Source of the DNA: Priapulus caudatus
Lineage: Eukaryota; Priapulida; Priapulimorpha; Priapulimorphida; Priapulidae
DNA: 52,152 nucleotides
Direction of reading: 5' to 3'
Assembly: GCF_000485595.1 (NCBI RefSeq)
Contig: NW_014577423.1
Coordinates: 194,343-246,494, forward strand
A program made the position numbers and the translations under genes. A model generated the notes under the pieces. That model was not told the origin of the DNA. It ran no database searches and saw only the letters and a list, made by a program, of their open reading frames with translations. Shown in pieces: positions 35,909-47,020 of the stretch; positions within the stretch are counted from its first letter, which is position 1, and each line of letters begins with the position of its first letter.

Positions 35909-36350
35909 TTATAAAGGCAGTGGCTACGGGTACGGTAGCCGTATCTTAATATCTCGAGACTACGGGTACGGGAGTCCATTCGTTTTCATACTTAACGAGA
36001 CAAAGATGGCGGCGGTGGCGCTAGATTTCGAAATAACGCCTTGGGAAATAAATTCACGATTTGAGAGTTTAGATGAGCTAGAACCCTAACCCTAACCCTA
36101 AACCTAACCCTAACCATAACCCTAAACCTATATAACCCTAACCATAACCCTAAACCTAACCCTAATCCTAACCCTAACCCTAACCCTAACGCAAAAAAAG
36201 GGGCTTGAACGACTGACGGCTACCGTACCTCTAGATACAATAATGTAACCCAAACCAAAGAGGATAGGGGTTTAACCCCTATCCTCTTGGGTTTGGGTTA
36301 CATTATTGTATCTACCGTACCTCCAGCCACTGCGTATTATAAACTATGAG
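35909..36350. mobile_element. Inverted-repeat element B, carrying CCCTAA repeats and a nested MITE
   Basis: The left end GCAGTGGCTACGGGTACGGT (from 35917) is mirrored by ACGGCTACCGTACCTC…CCACTGC at the right. About 36082-36190 is a telomere-like CCCTAA tract with CCATAA and AACCTA variants. The right end is split by the MITE at 36234-36312. Confidence 0.7.
36234..36312. mobile_element. GATACAATAATG foldback MITE, copy 2, with target duplication
   Basis: A nearly perfect 79 bp palindrome: GATACAATAATGTAACCCAA, an AGAGGATAGGGGTT stem, then the complement. It is flanked by TACCGTACCTCTA (36221-36233) and TACCGTACCTCCA (36313-36325), a duplication of 11-13 bp. The uninterrupted site is seen, inverted, at the left end of element A near 35370. 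Confidence 0.88.
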
Positions 36351-36439
36351 TATGAGTATATACGTCTATAGACTGTATACTATTGTATAACTATTGTATT
36401 GTATACTAGTAGTAGTAGTAGTACTACTACTAATACTAA

Positions 36440-36549
36440 TAGCTCTAGTACTATAGCCCGCTTACATTAACTGCCGCTGGCCGCCTTAGTAAACAGTATT
36501 CAGTAACTGCCAGGGGCAGAAGCGGGCTATAGTACTTCTACTAGAGCTA
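36440..36549. mobile_element. CTATAGCCCGC palindromic element, copy 1
   Basis: AGTACTATAGCCCGCT (36447-36462) faces AGCGGGCTATAGTACT (36521-36536), with outer TAGCTCTAG / CTAGAGCTA arms. Related ends occur at 49539 and 51490-51840. Confidence 0.8.
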
Positions 36550-36879
36550 GTAGTAGTACATTTGTCGTCAAATTTATGACTTAACGTTTTCCCTGTTTAT
36601 GAATGTATAACATTTAAATTCAACATTAACACATCACGTATTATTAATCTTACAATAAATGCACGAGCAGGTCAACAACAACAACGAAGCGAAATCAGCG
36701 CCACTGAGATACAGCGTACGTATGATGTACTACAAGCGGGTACAACAAACACCCACTGGGTGGCGCATGCTACCGCCGATTGGTGCCAGTGCGTACTGCT
36801 ACCACTGCTACCTCTGAACTTCAGCCCTTGTTCCCCAGTTATGTTTTATATTATTGCTTCCAGCAGAGGCGCCGGAAGT

Positions 36880-36935
36880 GGGGGGGGGCAAGGGGGCGGC
36901 CGCCCCTCCAATCCAAAAAGTGGGAGGGGGGGCAA
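36880..36935 (+). repeat. G-run tract
   Basis: Several runs of 4-9 G (GGGGGGGGG, GGGGG, GGGAGGGGGGG) make this a candidate G-quadruplex. The Arg/Gly/Lys-rich frame over it is compositional. Confidence 0.6.
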
Positions 36936-37074
36936 AACCAAAAAGCCCCCCTCCAAAAAAAAGAAGAGTGGGAAAGAAAAAATAAAATGTATGAGCTAAG
37001 ACTTGTTAATTCTAACGTTCAAAAACTAATTTATACATCCATTTTAAGTTTTCGCTGCGCGCTTTGCGTGATTG

Positions 37075-37556
37075 ACGCTCACGTCGCACACACGCGCTTA
37101 TACGCACACACGTCGCACACACGCGCTCACGCACACACGTCGCACACACGCGCTCACGCACACACGCCGCACATACGCGCTCACGCACCCACGTCGCACA
37201 CACGCGCTCACGCACACACGTCGCACACACGCGCTCACGCACACACGTCGCACACACGCGCTCACGCACACACGTCGCACATACGCGCTCACGCACACAC
37301 GTCGCACACACGCGCTCACGCACACGCGCTCATGCACACACGCGCTCACGCACCCACGTCACACGCACGCGCTCCCGCACACACGCCGCACATACGCGCT
37401 CACGCACCCACGTCGCACACACGCGCTCACGCACACACGTCGCACACACGCGCTCACGCACACACGTCGCACACACGCGCTCACGCACACACGCCGCACA
37501 TACGCGCTCACGCACCCACGTCGCACACACGCGCTCACGCACACACGTCGCACAGA
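37075..37556 (+). repeat. 27 bp minisatellite
   Basis: Units of the type CGCTCACGCACACACGTCGC repeat every 27 bp and run into the assembly gap. Because 27 is a multiple of 3, all frames stay open and give false proteins. Confidence 0.93.
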
Positions 37557-38510
37557 NNNNNNNNNNNNNNNNNNNNNNNNNNNNNNNNNNNNNNNNNNNN
37601 NNNNNNNNNNNNNNNNNNNNNNNNNNNNNNNNNNNNNNNNNNNNNNNNNNNNNNNNNNNNNNNNNNNNNNNNNNNNNNNNNNNNNNNNNNNNNNNNNNNN
37701 NNNNNNNNNNNNNNNNNNNNNNNNNNNNNNNNNNNNNNNNNNNNNNNNNNNNNNNNNNNNNNNNNNNNNNNNNNNNNNNNNNNNNNNNNNNNNNNNNNNN
37801 NNNNNNNNNNNNNNNNNNNNNNNNNNNNNNNNNNNNNNNNNNNNNNNNNNNNNNNNNNNNNNNNNNNNNNNNNNNNNNNNNNNNNNNNNNNNNNNNNNNN
37901 NNNNNNNNNNNNNNNNNNNNNNNNNNNNNNNNNNNNNNNNNNNNNNNNNNNNNNNNNNNNNNNNNNNNNNNNNNNNNNNNNNNNNNNNNNNNNNNNNNNN
38001 NNNNNNNNNNNNNNNNNNNNNNNNNNNNNNNNNNNNNNNNNNNNNNNNNNNNNNNNNNNNNNNNNNNNNNNNNNNNNNNNNNNNNNNNNNNNNNNNNNNN
38101 NNNNNNNNNNNNNNNNNNNNNNNNNNNNNNNNNNNNNNNNNNNNNNNNNNNNNNNNNNNNNNNNNNNNNNNNNNNNNNNNNNNNNNNNNNNNNNNNNNNN
38201 NNNNNNNNNNNNNNNNNNNNNNNNNNNNNNNNNNNNNNNNNNNNNNNNNNNNNNNNNNNNNNNNNNNNNNNNNNNNNNNNNNNNNNNNNNNNNNNNNNNN
38301 NNNNNNNNNNNNNNNNNNNNNNNNNNNNNNNNNNNNNNNNNNNNNNNNNNNNNNNNNNNNNNNNNNNNNNNNNNNNNNNNNNNNNNNNNNNNNNNNNNNN
38401 NNNNNNNNNNNNNNNNNNNNNNNNNNNNNNNNNNNNNNNNNNNNNNNNNNNNNNNNNNNNNNNNNNNNNNNNNNNNNNNNNNNNNNNNNNNNNNNNNNNN
38501 NNNNNNNNNN
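37557..38510. other. Assembly gap (954 Ns)
   Basis: Unknown sequence between the CA-rich minisatellite and a GT-rich array; the true length is not known. Confidence 1.
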
Positions 38511-38553
38511 CGTGTGTGTGTGTGTGTGCGTGTGTGTGTTGTGTGTGTGTGTG

Positions 38554-38616
<63 letters not shown>

Positions 38617-38705
38617 CGTGTGTTTGTGTGTGCATGTGTGCATGCGTGAGTGTGTGCGTGTGCGTGTGCGTGTGCGGGTGCGTGTGCGGGTGCGTGTGCG
38701 TGTGC
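38511..38705 (+). repeat. (GT)n/(GTGTGC)n array
   Basis: About 195 bp of GT-rich repeats right after the gap, of opposite strand composition to the array before it. Confidence 0.95.
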
Positions 38706-38910
38706 ATAACGTTAAAATGTTTTTATGTGATTTGTTTGATATAATAATGATTAATATATGCTTGTAATATTATATAGTTATACATGCATGTATAGTTGAC
38801 GCATAATGAAAAGGAGAGACTAGCTAAAATTAAATGTTTTTATGTTATCAATTTGATATATTAATTATTGAGTAACGATATGTTTATGATTTTATATATA
38901 TATATATATA

Positions 38911-38975
38911 TATATAATATCAGGAGTGAATAATAATAATAATAGATCTATTATTATTCACTCATGTATATATTT
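38911..38975. repeat. Palindromic element, CAGGAG family, copy 3
   Basis: ATATCAGGAGTGAATAATAA faces TTATTATTCACTC across AGATCT, directly after a (TA)n tract, as in the copies at 1787 and 41483. Confidence 0.65.
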
Positions 38976-39125
38976 AGCCTTGTAGGCCTATATAGTATTA
39001 TTCAATGTTTAATTGGATTGTTTTTATTTAGGAATTAATACAGTGTATTGTAAATAGGTGAGGTGAAGCAGTGGCAGTAAGGTGTGCAGTAAGGCGTGCA
39101 GTAAATCCTGTATTATGATAGTCAA

Positions 39126-39190
<65 letters not shown>

Positions 39191-39210
39191 CGTGCGTGCG
39201 TGCGTGCGCG
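39126..39210 (+). repeat. (GT)n then (GTGC)n microsatellite
   Basis: About 26 GT units followed by CGCG/GTGC repeats. Confidence 0.95.
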
Positions 39211-41482
39211 TGTGTATGCACAATAACGATAAGAAAAACGCATCATACGATGACCTAATACATGCATCATCGCATGCATGATGACCGTAGGGGCCTACAT
39301 AGAGTTCACCGGCTTGTTTTTAATGTTTTAGTGGCGGTTTCCAGTTTCCACTACGCCAAAGTCTTGCATATAATTTATTTTGTTGTGCGTCTATGTGCGC
39401 CTATGAATCCCCTGTCAACGAAGCCGTGTATATCTACTATGCATATAGACCTATAGGTCCTTGTGCACGAAGCCGCGCATAGGCCCTATATACACGGGGC
39501 CACGTATAGGCCCTATAGACCATGCGACATATACGCTCTATATTCGAAGCCTTACACGCGCGCACGAAGCCCCTGTAAACTCTTATTGCCGCTCGTTCGC
39601 CTGCCCGAAATAGCTGAGCAGATGGTGGGGATGGTGCACAGAAGCTAAGAGAATGTCTCGGGTTGCACGCATTGCATATCTCGATGCAACGCCGGGGGTA
39701 GGCAATGTCATCAACGTGCATCCGTGGCACGCGTGCCAGCTGCTGCGGCAGCTGCCCGGACTTTACTTTCAACCCAATCTACACGGCCGTCGGATGTGCG
39801 GCTTGCGGTCAAAGGTCAGGAAACGTTAATCCGTGCGACATCGGCCGTCGGACTTTCGCTACGTGACGCGAGAAGATTTCGATTTAGCGGGTGACTTTTA
39901 CAAGGTGACCTTTATCTGCGGGAGACCGCAGATATCTTTACATCGACACACGCCTATAAGCTTATGTAAATAAATACGCAGCGAACTTCAATATCACTCG
40001 CTGAGCCAGGATACACGTGGAACAGCAAACCGTCGTAATATTGCACTGTATGTGATCTATACAGACCATTTTTGCCGCGGAGATTGACACGGGATTGACA
40101 CAACACAGCGACGTCCACTCGTCCAGATTTCACTACTCACATGCACTGTATTTAAATAAAATAGCTGCTAGTTAGTCAATGTATTTTTGTTGCTGTTTTG
40201 TCATTTTTTAAAGCACAAAAATGTGCGTGCAACGTACGTGTCTACAGAATAACTCTTTCTGATTAATAATACTAATAATTCTTTCTCTTTTCATTTGAAA
40301 TGTTTTTTTTTTATTGTAAGACCATTGTGTGGCGATAGGTAAAATTCTAACCGTGCGTTGTATAGGGTAATTCATAAGGTCGTTAAATGCTTGCACTCCC
40401 TTCATTTTCCCATTGAAATACCCGCCCCGAATGACCAAATTTGGAAATTTTTGATCGACATACATTGCACCAACATTTTATTACAACAACATAATTTATT
40501 ACATTAGTGCTGTTACAATACGACTGTTTCACAGAGACAATGTAATTATATTGCGTTGCAATATTTTAGTATATTGTCACAGATGTGCAGAGGTATATAT
40601 CAGCAGTGTAACAAAAAGTCAGACTTATGGAGATGGTGACAACAGACAACGTTCAACATATATCGACCATATCGACGTCATGAACACGCAATTAAATAAC
40701 ACATAAATTAAACAACAACAATTAAACTATAAATAGACAGTTATAATAGTCCCGATGATTTGTAGTTTGTGGGACACTAAAAGCATATTGTAACAATTAC
40801 ATCTCCAACAATATAAACCCACTCGTTTATAGACATTTTATATGAGCGTAACATTAAGCGCGTATTTTAGCGAATGTGTTCAGAGAAGGAGATTCGAACT
40901 TGTAGCATCCTGAGACTCGTACGGGATATTGTCACACCTAGGACTTGTATGAAGTGTTCAATAAGTATTGCATGAAGAACTTCTAACCGACTTTCTTTTT
41001 GAAGAATCACGAAATTCTATTTTCGAAAAAAGTCGCCAGCTAGACGACAGTGGACGAACATAATTATGTAGGTAGGCGCCCCTTATTATACCCATTACTA
41101 GCAGCTCCGAATATGCAGAACTATCTGTAAGAGTCGCTGCAGGCAGGGAGCCGCGGGAGAGGGGATCGACTGAATGCGTGCTGCTGGGACGGAAAGCATT
41201 TGCGCATTGTTACACGCATTATAACGGTAGATTAGTTCCTGCCGGCGGACAAATGACACCAGTACCCAAACAACGACGTGAAACGCACGAATACTGACGT
41301 CACATCATAAGAAGACACTAGTCGACGATAGCTCATTATTTGTAATTATAATTAAGCTATTAATTAAGCTGTAATTATAATTATTTTACACTCACACACT
41401 GGCAACCCGTGAGTTACGACCTAGTCACCACGCATGCACGCCAAGCGCCCCAACGTTCTATGTACAACACGCGCACATATAA
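39211..41482. other. No gene seen; a DR1-like motif and a tRNA-like segment
   Basis: GGTCAAAGGTCA at 39807-39818 is a perfect direct repeat of the nuclear-receptor half site outside the ~560 bp repeat family. At about 40880-40955 the minus strand has GTTCGAATC, a perfect Pol III B box, preceded by CCCGTACGAGTCTCAGGATG, probably the 3' part of a tRNA-derived SINE. No exon could be supported. Confidence 0.45.
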
Positions 41483-41561
41483 TTATATCAGGAGTGTATA
41501 ATATAGACGTAGGAATATAGAATATAGTATATAATATAGTCTATATTTATATACACTCCTG

Positions 41562-41604
<43 letters not shown>
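41483..41604. repeat. Palindromic element, CAGGAG family, copy 2, plus (AT)n
   Basis: TATATCAGGAGTGTATAATA faces TATACACTCCTGATTATATA (ending near 41568) around a TATAGAC-type hairpin centre, then about 18 AT units. Confidence 0.8.
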
Positions 41605-41606
<2 letters not shown>

Positions 41607-43093
41607 CCATGCCATGCTGCAGAGAAGACCAACCTGCCTCTACGACGGACTGGTATTTATACATTATACTGTTGCCACACTGGCATGTGATCTCACAATA
41701 ACACACCTCTGCACAGTTGGCCGATACGACACTAACATTTCTCACTCAGCTGTGTGTTAGCTTACCTATGTCTATTAATCTAACTATACATATTTAAATA
41801 CGGCCAAACCTCCATATAACAGCCAATTAAGTCAAATGACGTAAGCGGCCTTTATGGACATGTGACCTTTCTACAGGAGTGGCCGCTAACACAGGTTTGA
41901 CTGTACATAACACGCGTATAATCACACTCACACAAAACACTCTAGTCTTGAGACTCGCCAGCAATGCCATAAGGATCGATGTTGATGACTGATTATTAAT
42001 CAATGCTCAGCAAGGATGATGTCAAAAACAACAAGTAACATGACAGCAATGCTAGTCAACAGCCCCGAATGATAATTAATTAAAAGCAGGCCAGAGGCAT
42101 GTCGAAACAACGAATAGGCTACACTAGAAAAATAAATTAGAAATAAAACCTACTGAACTCACTCTATTACGTTACGATTATACACAGGTACGATTGTCAT
42201 TAACAATAACTTATTAAATTAATACACAATTTCAACTATATATATTAAGACTAGAGTTCTCACCCTTTGCGAATACTTGCTGCCATTTTGGGCTGCATTT
42301 CAAATCAAATGCAAAATTACAAGAGAAGAAAAAAGAAATTGGTCCCGAAAACATTGTGGTAATTATATGATCATCACTCAAATGCTATCAAATTGAAGCT
42401 GTTACAGAATTTATACGCACAAGACTCTTGGAATTTTGATGAAGATGGTTATTTTTGAAACGATTTGTGATGACTAGCTTTAGACGAGATTTATACAACC
42501 ACAGAATTACCACAGTATCTGCAAACTATTATAGTTTGCAAACGATTTCTAAGAATAAACAAATATCCATGAATATACATGGTAGACCTACTTTAAGAAA
42601 ACATTCTACAACACACTAACTACATTTCACAACCAATAAAGGAAGCTCTATCTGTTGCCACACTGACGAACAAAAACTCAGTATCAGACACATTACTGAA
42701 CAGCAAAGTCATTCATAACATATATAGACCCTTTACATGCTATAGTTAAATTCAATCATATATTATCCTTTCGCTCCTCATTTCTTTTGTTCTGCAATGC
42801 AAGCATGCAAATACACATACAGAGATGTACTAACTGTGCATCTTACTGGCACGTAAGAAACAAAAATTAACACACGTAGAGACGTGGGCACACATACTCA
42901 CATATTGTAATGAAACAGCATGAATCCTGCTTCTACCGAGACAATAACGATTTTTTTCTGACATGCTCTTTTGTGGACACAACTTTCAGGTTCCAGTGAC
43001 TGTCGACTGCTTTAGAGTAAACTTACAAGATGATTACCATTGCATTGTAAGCTAATATTGTACATTAAACGTCTCATCCATACAAGAGAATCC
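41605..43093. other. No gene seen
   Basis: AT-rich sequence beyond the ASB stop codon. Part of its right end should be that gene's 3' UTR, but no clear minus-strand AATAAA was found close to the stop. Confidence 0.4.
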
Positions 43094-44538
43094 TTATGAT
43101 TTAAGTTTAACGTAATCTAAGAGTCGCTTCGGTAGAGGCAACTGCTCGATCCGACCTACGATGCTGCTGTAATCGGCTAAGCACCTGAACCGATCTCTCA
43201 CCACAGCGCGACACTGTCGCAGCAGTGGTGGCGCCGTCGTCGCCTCCTCCGTCAGCCAATCGGAGAACGTCTCGTCGCGCTGCAGCTCGTAGGGCAGCTC
43301 GTCGCTGAGCACCCACGACGGGTTGAGGCGCGCGCCGGCGGAGACAAGCAGCCGCGCGAGGTCGCGGTCGCAGTTGTGCAGCGCCCAGTAGAGCGCCGAG
43401 TGGCCGCTGCGGTCGGCGACGTCGAGCCGCACGCCGTGGTAGACGAGCAGCGTCGCGATCGCAAGCCGGCCCGAGAACTTCGCGGCGAGGTACAGCGGGC
43501 ACTGGTTCCACGCCGGCGAGATGTTGAGGCGCGCGCCTCGCTCGACGAGCATCTGGATGATCTCGGCGCGCTTGTCGCGCGTGTTGATCCAGACGGGCGT
43601 GTGCGCGTAGAAGTCGGTCTTGTTGAGGTCGGCGCCGCGCTGGATGAGCACGCGCGCGATGCCGGTGTGGCCGAGGCGGCACGCCGAGAAGAGCGGCGTC
43701 TCCAGGCGCTCCATGGCGTCGCGACTCAGCTTGTCGACGTCGGCGCCGTGCCTCAGCAGCAGCTCAACGGTGTCTGCGGGAGAGACGAACGCAAGATAGT
43801 CGTACGACGCGGTAGGGATTCGAAAACACTTTACTCGCGCCGTTTCCGTGTTATCGAGTGAAATAATAAGATGCGAATTTGATCAGGTGTGCATTAAAAA
43901 CAGTCGTTTCCATTCAATGCATGATGATGTATGATCACCCGATTTAATGTATAATATAAGACTATGCAATAATATAATAATTGACACATAATTAATGTAT
44001 AAATACAGTATCATACTAAGATTTGAATCATCAACTTTTGATATTATCTGGGTAGACAATGGTTCCAATAAAACTCCTGTTACAAAAATTGCATTTCATG
44101 GATGCGAAAGCAAACATCTAACTTTCGCCGGTTCTCACTGCCAAAAAAGAATCGGCTGCCTCCTTTACTTTCGAGTTACTGCAATGAGTCGAAGCGCCAA
44201 ACACATCGCCACATAGTGAGCTACTCACCCAGGTGTCCCTGGTACACCGCCAGCGACAAAGCCGTGGTGGCGCGCAGGCTGCTGCTGACGTCTGTCAGAG
44301 CTGATGCGATCTTCTCCACGCGGGCGATATCGTGAAGTCTGACCGCCTGATGAAGGTCCTCCACTGTAGGGCCATGATGCCTAGGACTTGCCGGGATCGC
44401 GCGGCCGGAGGCTGGACACGGCGGACTGACCAGTGGGGAGTGGTCAGACGCTCGGCCTCGCGGACTCGCGTGCAGCGGGTCCCCCAGCGTGGGGCGGTGG
44501 TGTTGGCTACACGCCTGCGGTTTCTGTATGGTACGCAT
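43094..44538 (-). CDS. Ankyrin-repeat and SOCS-box protein (ASB family)
   Basis: Two exons, 44538-44229 and 43773-43094, join by a GT/AG intron (donor GTGAGT, acceptor TCTCTCCCGCAG) in phase 1 to give 329 residues from ATG 44538. Residues ~1-57 are Pro/His/Ser-rich. Ankyrin repeats follow at ~58-90 (degenerate), 91-118, 127-155, 160-188, 193-222 and 227-254; the best are TVELLLRHGADVD and TPLFSACRLGHTGIARVLIQ. Residues ~285-328 form a SOCS box: a BC-box-like LLRQCRAVVRD and the Cul5-box LPLP. ASB proteins use these to recruit Elongin B/C and Cullin 5 as ubiquitin ligase substrate receptors. The coding DNA is strongly GC-rich compared with its AT-rich flanks. An acceptor (TTTGTATCTCAG, exon from 44580) just upstream in the same open frame could mean the true start is in a further exon. 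The exact ASB subfamily is not clear. Confidence 0.88.
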
Positions 44539-44580
44539 CACGGACGGCCCATGGCCTCTTCGGATGCCCACGTATGACTG

Positions 44581-46596
44581 CTGAGATACAAAAGAAGCCA
44601 CAGTTACACACAGTGTTTCTGTGCTGCATCTTGCCCAAAACTTGTACCGTATTTGTAAAATGCCCCCCAAAACACAAGAAATGATTGGATATCGTTAAAA
44701 TAGAATAAAAATCACACTTCTACATTTCACACCTCATAATTTCACAAATACATTATGCTCAATCACGAAAACATGCACGAGCATCAACTCATAACTTTGA
44801 CATTTAGACATGCAAATGTGCACCTAATTCACAAGGAAGGCGTCCAAACCACTTTAGATTGTTGTCGCAATGACGGTAGAGATTACAATGTTAAACTCAC
44901 ACTAATCTGTAGTTATTTCAGATTATTCAGAAAAAGATGGTACGTAAAGTACGTGAGAGTCAACAGAACGGCCTGTGCATTCCCGTGCTCCGCCCTACTC
45001 CGCACTGCTTCCTATCTGAAGGACAGATAACATTTATACCTACGATGGTGCAGCACGCATGTACTCTCTCTCGCTCTCTCACACAACAGTCCAGTCACAA
45101 ATCACATGTAAACCTACGTCAGGCCGGTGACAGAAGAAGCCCGTCACGAGGGTTAATCGCCATGTTCGCTACATTGCAGCTACCGTCACACTGTCAGTCA
45201 AAGCAGCAGCGCTGGCAGCTGTAACACGCGATACTCCCGCATCCTTATAAGGAATGACCCCCATGCGGCAAGTGCAGAGCAGCTGTAAGACATCGGACAC
45301 GTGGCCCTATGCATTGCTCAGGCACACACTCACACGCGCGTGTGGCACGGTGTGTGCGCGTGCACGCATACACGCTTGTCTTATTCACTGGCACTTATAA
45401 TAAATATACAGCAATCTATATATACATATGTAACACACTGTACCTGTTATTTACTAATGAACAACTAGTTTTCTGGAGAAAAAAGGTAGAAAACACCCAA
45501 TAAACAACCAGTATGATAATTTTATATCGTAATTTTTCTTTCAGGGTGGCATACTGAAACCACAAGGTAAAAATAACATCTTGACTCACATTTTATCATC
45601 AGTAATAGGTTTAAAAAGATTTAAATAAATGCTATAATTATAAATACAATAAACCAATCTTATCTGGAATTCAAAACCATGCCTATAACATCGGATCCCG
45701 GTATGGGCCCCGTATCATGGTACAGGGTTCGAGTTCTGGCTACATATTATATGCATTAGATGGACATATCTTATATGGATACAGTAGAGAAATTGTAAAC
45801 ATTGTATCATGAAAATATCTATTGTACTCTCTGATCTATATAATTATGTCACTATCATAAACATACTTATTATATTGGGGGGACATTAAAATTGCATAAT
45901 GATAATAATAATGTTATAATACTCTGCAGTAGATGATAATAATAATGTTATAATAAATAAAAATATAAATTTACTTTATTATATACCAAACTTTTTATGT
46001 TTATGTACTCTTTATTACCAAATAATTCCACCTATACATTGCTCAAATCATCCCCATGTGCAAGCACACTATGCACAGACTACAAAATGATATTAGTATT
46101 TTATCTAGACTATATTATATATATATATATATATATAGTATATATTACAGAGTGCGAATTAGATCGGGAATCCGGGAGGTCAAATACTCCCTTGATTTTC
46201 TGTCGGGAACTCCTGATTTGACATTTGTGAAAGGAGTCCGTTGGTGGACTCCCTGACAAATTCTGCTATACTTAACTAGTTCGTTCCAGCAGCACGGAGC
46301 TCGCAGGATGTTTCAGTAAATGCCCATAAGAAAATTTGACAGACGTGCAACCGCATGAATCTTCCAAAATGATGCATATACTGCGGTTATTGTTAATATA
46401 TGTTAACAGGACTGGCAGACTCCCTCAGTTTTTGCTGCGGACTCCCTCTTGCCATCAACGGTAGGGGAGTCATGTTTGGACTCCTTGTTCAAAAGTCTAT
46501 ATAACACACTTAAGTTCTTACCCTGCAGTTATATATATAGTATATATATTATAATCTGCCAGCCCCCGGTTCGTGTCTTCAGGCATGTTGACTTCA
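44581..46596. other. No gene seen; a SINE-like B box
   Basis: Upstream side of the ASB gene. GGATCCCGGTATGGGCCCCG then ACAGGGTTCGAGTTC (about 45690-45745) resembles the B-box part of a tRNA-derived SINE. AT-rich direct repeats (GATAATAATAATGTTATAAT) lie at 45900-45960 and a TA tract at 46115-46140. Confidence 0.4.
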
Positions 46597-47020
46597 CAAT
46601 CATTACCTCTGCAAGGGTGTTGGCCCAGGAGGTTATGTTCACCGACGTGTAGTGTACGTGTTTGTTCGGCTTGTTGTTTGTTGGTTCAGTGGGTTTGTTT
46701 TGTGTACAGCCTAACTGAAAAAGTTACTGGACGGCCATTGTCATAACATTTTCAGGGACTTAGGTCAGAAATGGGCCTAATTAGAATGTAAAACATGATA
46801 GATTTTGGTTGGCTGATCCGGATCCAATTAATTAATTAATTAAATTCTCTCAGGATAGGTCCAGCAAATGGGGTAACTTAGAATTGATGTTCTTGGTGGT
46901 GATTCCGGATCCAATTAATTTATTTACATTAATATCCATTAATTATATAAAAATTTTTCACAAGTGAGATGATTGAGCTGCCTTGGCGGAGCCGGAGGTC
47001 AGGTCTGCGCTTTCGAGTTG
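46597..47020 (+). repeat. Dispersed repeat of a widespread animal type
   Basis: Landmarks in order: ACCTCTGCAAGGG…AGGAGGTTATGTT; TTTGTTGGTT; AAAAAGTTACTGGACGG; TTTTCAGGGACTTAGG; two GATCCGGATCCAATTAATT blocks; CCTTGGCGGAGCCGGAGGTC then TCTGCGCTTTCGAG. I recognise this order from a dispersed repeat common in many animal genomes; its class is uncertain. The ends are loosely complementary. Confidence 0.6.

Noticed and set aside
37075-37556. Regular 27 bp repeats considered as a CRISPR-like array
   Set aside because: There are no unique spacers, the units are contiguous and the genome is eukaryotic; it is a minisatellite.
36780-38744. Long plus-strand frame (654 codons) across the gap
   Set aside because: It is open only because of 27 bp repeats, 954 Ns and GT repeats; there is no domain and most of it is unknown sequence.
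40208-40465. Minus-strand 85-codon frame
   Set aside because: Weak protein-like look at the start only; low-complexity Lys/Ile tail and no supporting exon.
43107-43861. Arg/Ala-rich frames on both strands over the ASB gene
   Set aside because: By-products of high GC; the ankyrin/SOCS frame is the only one with a recognisable protein.
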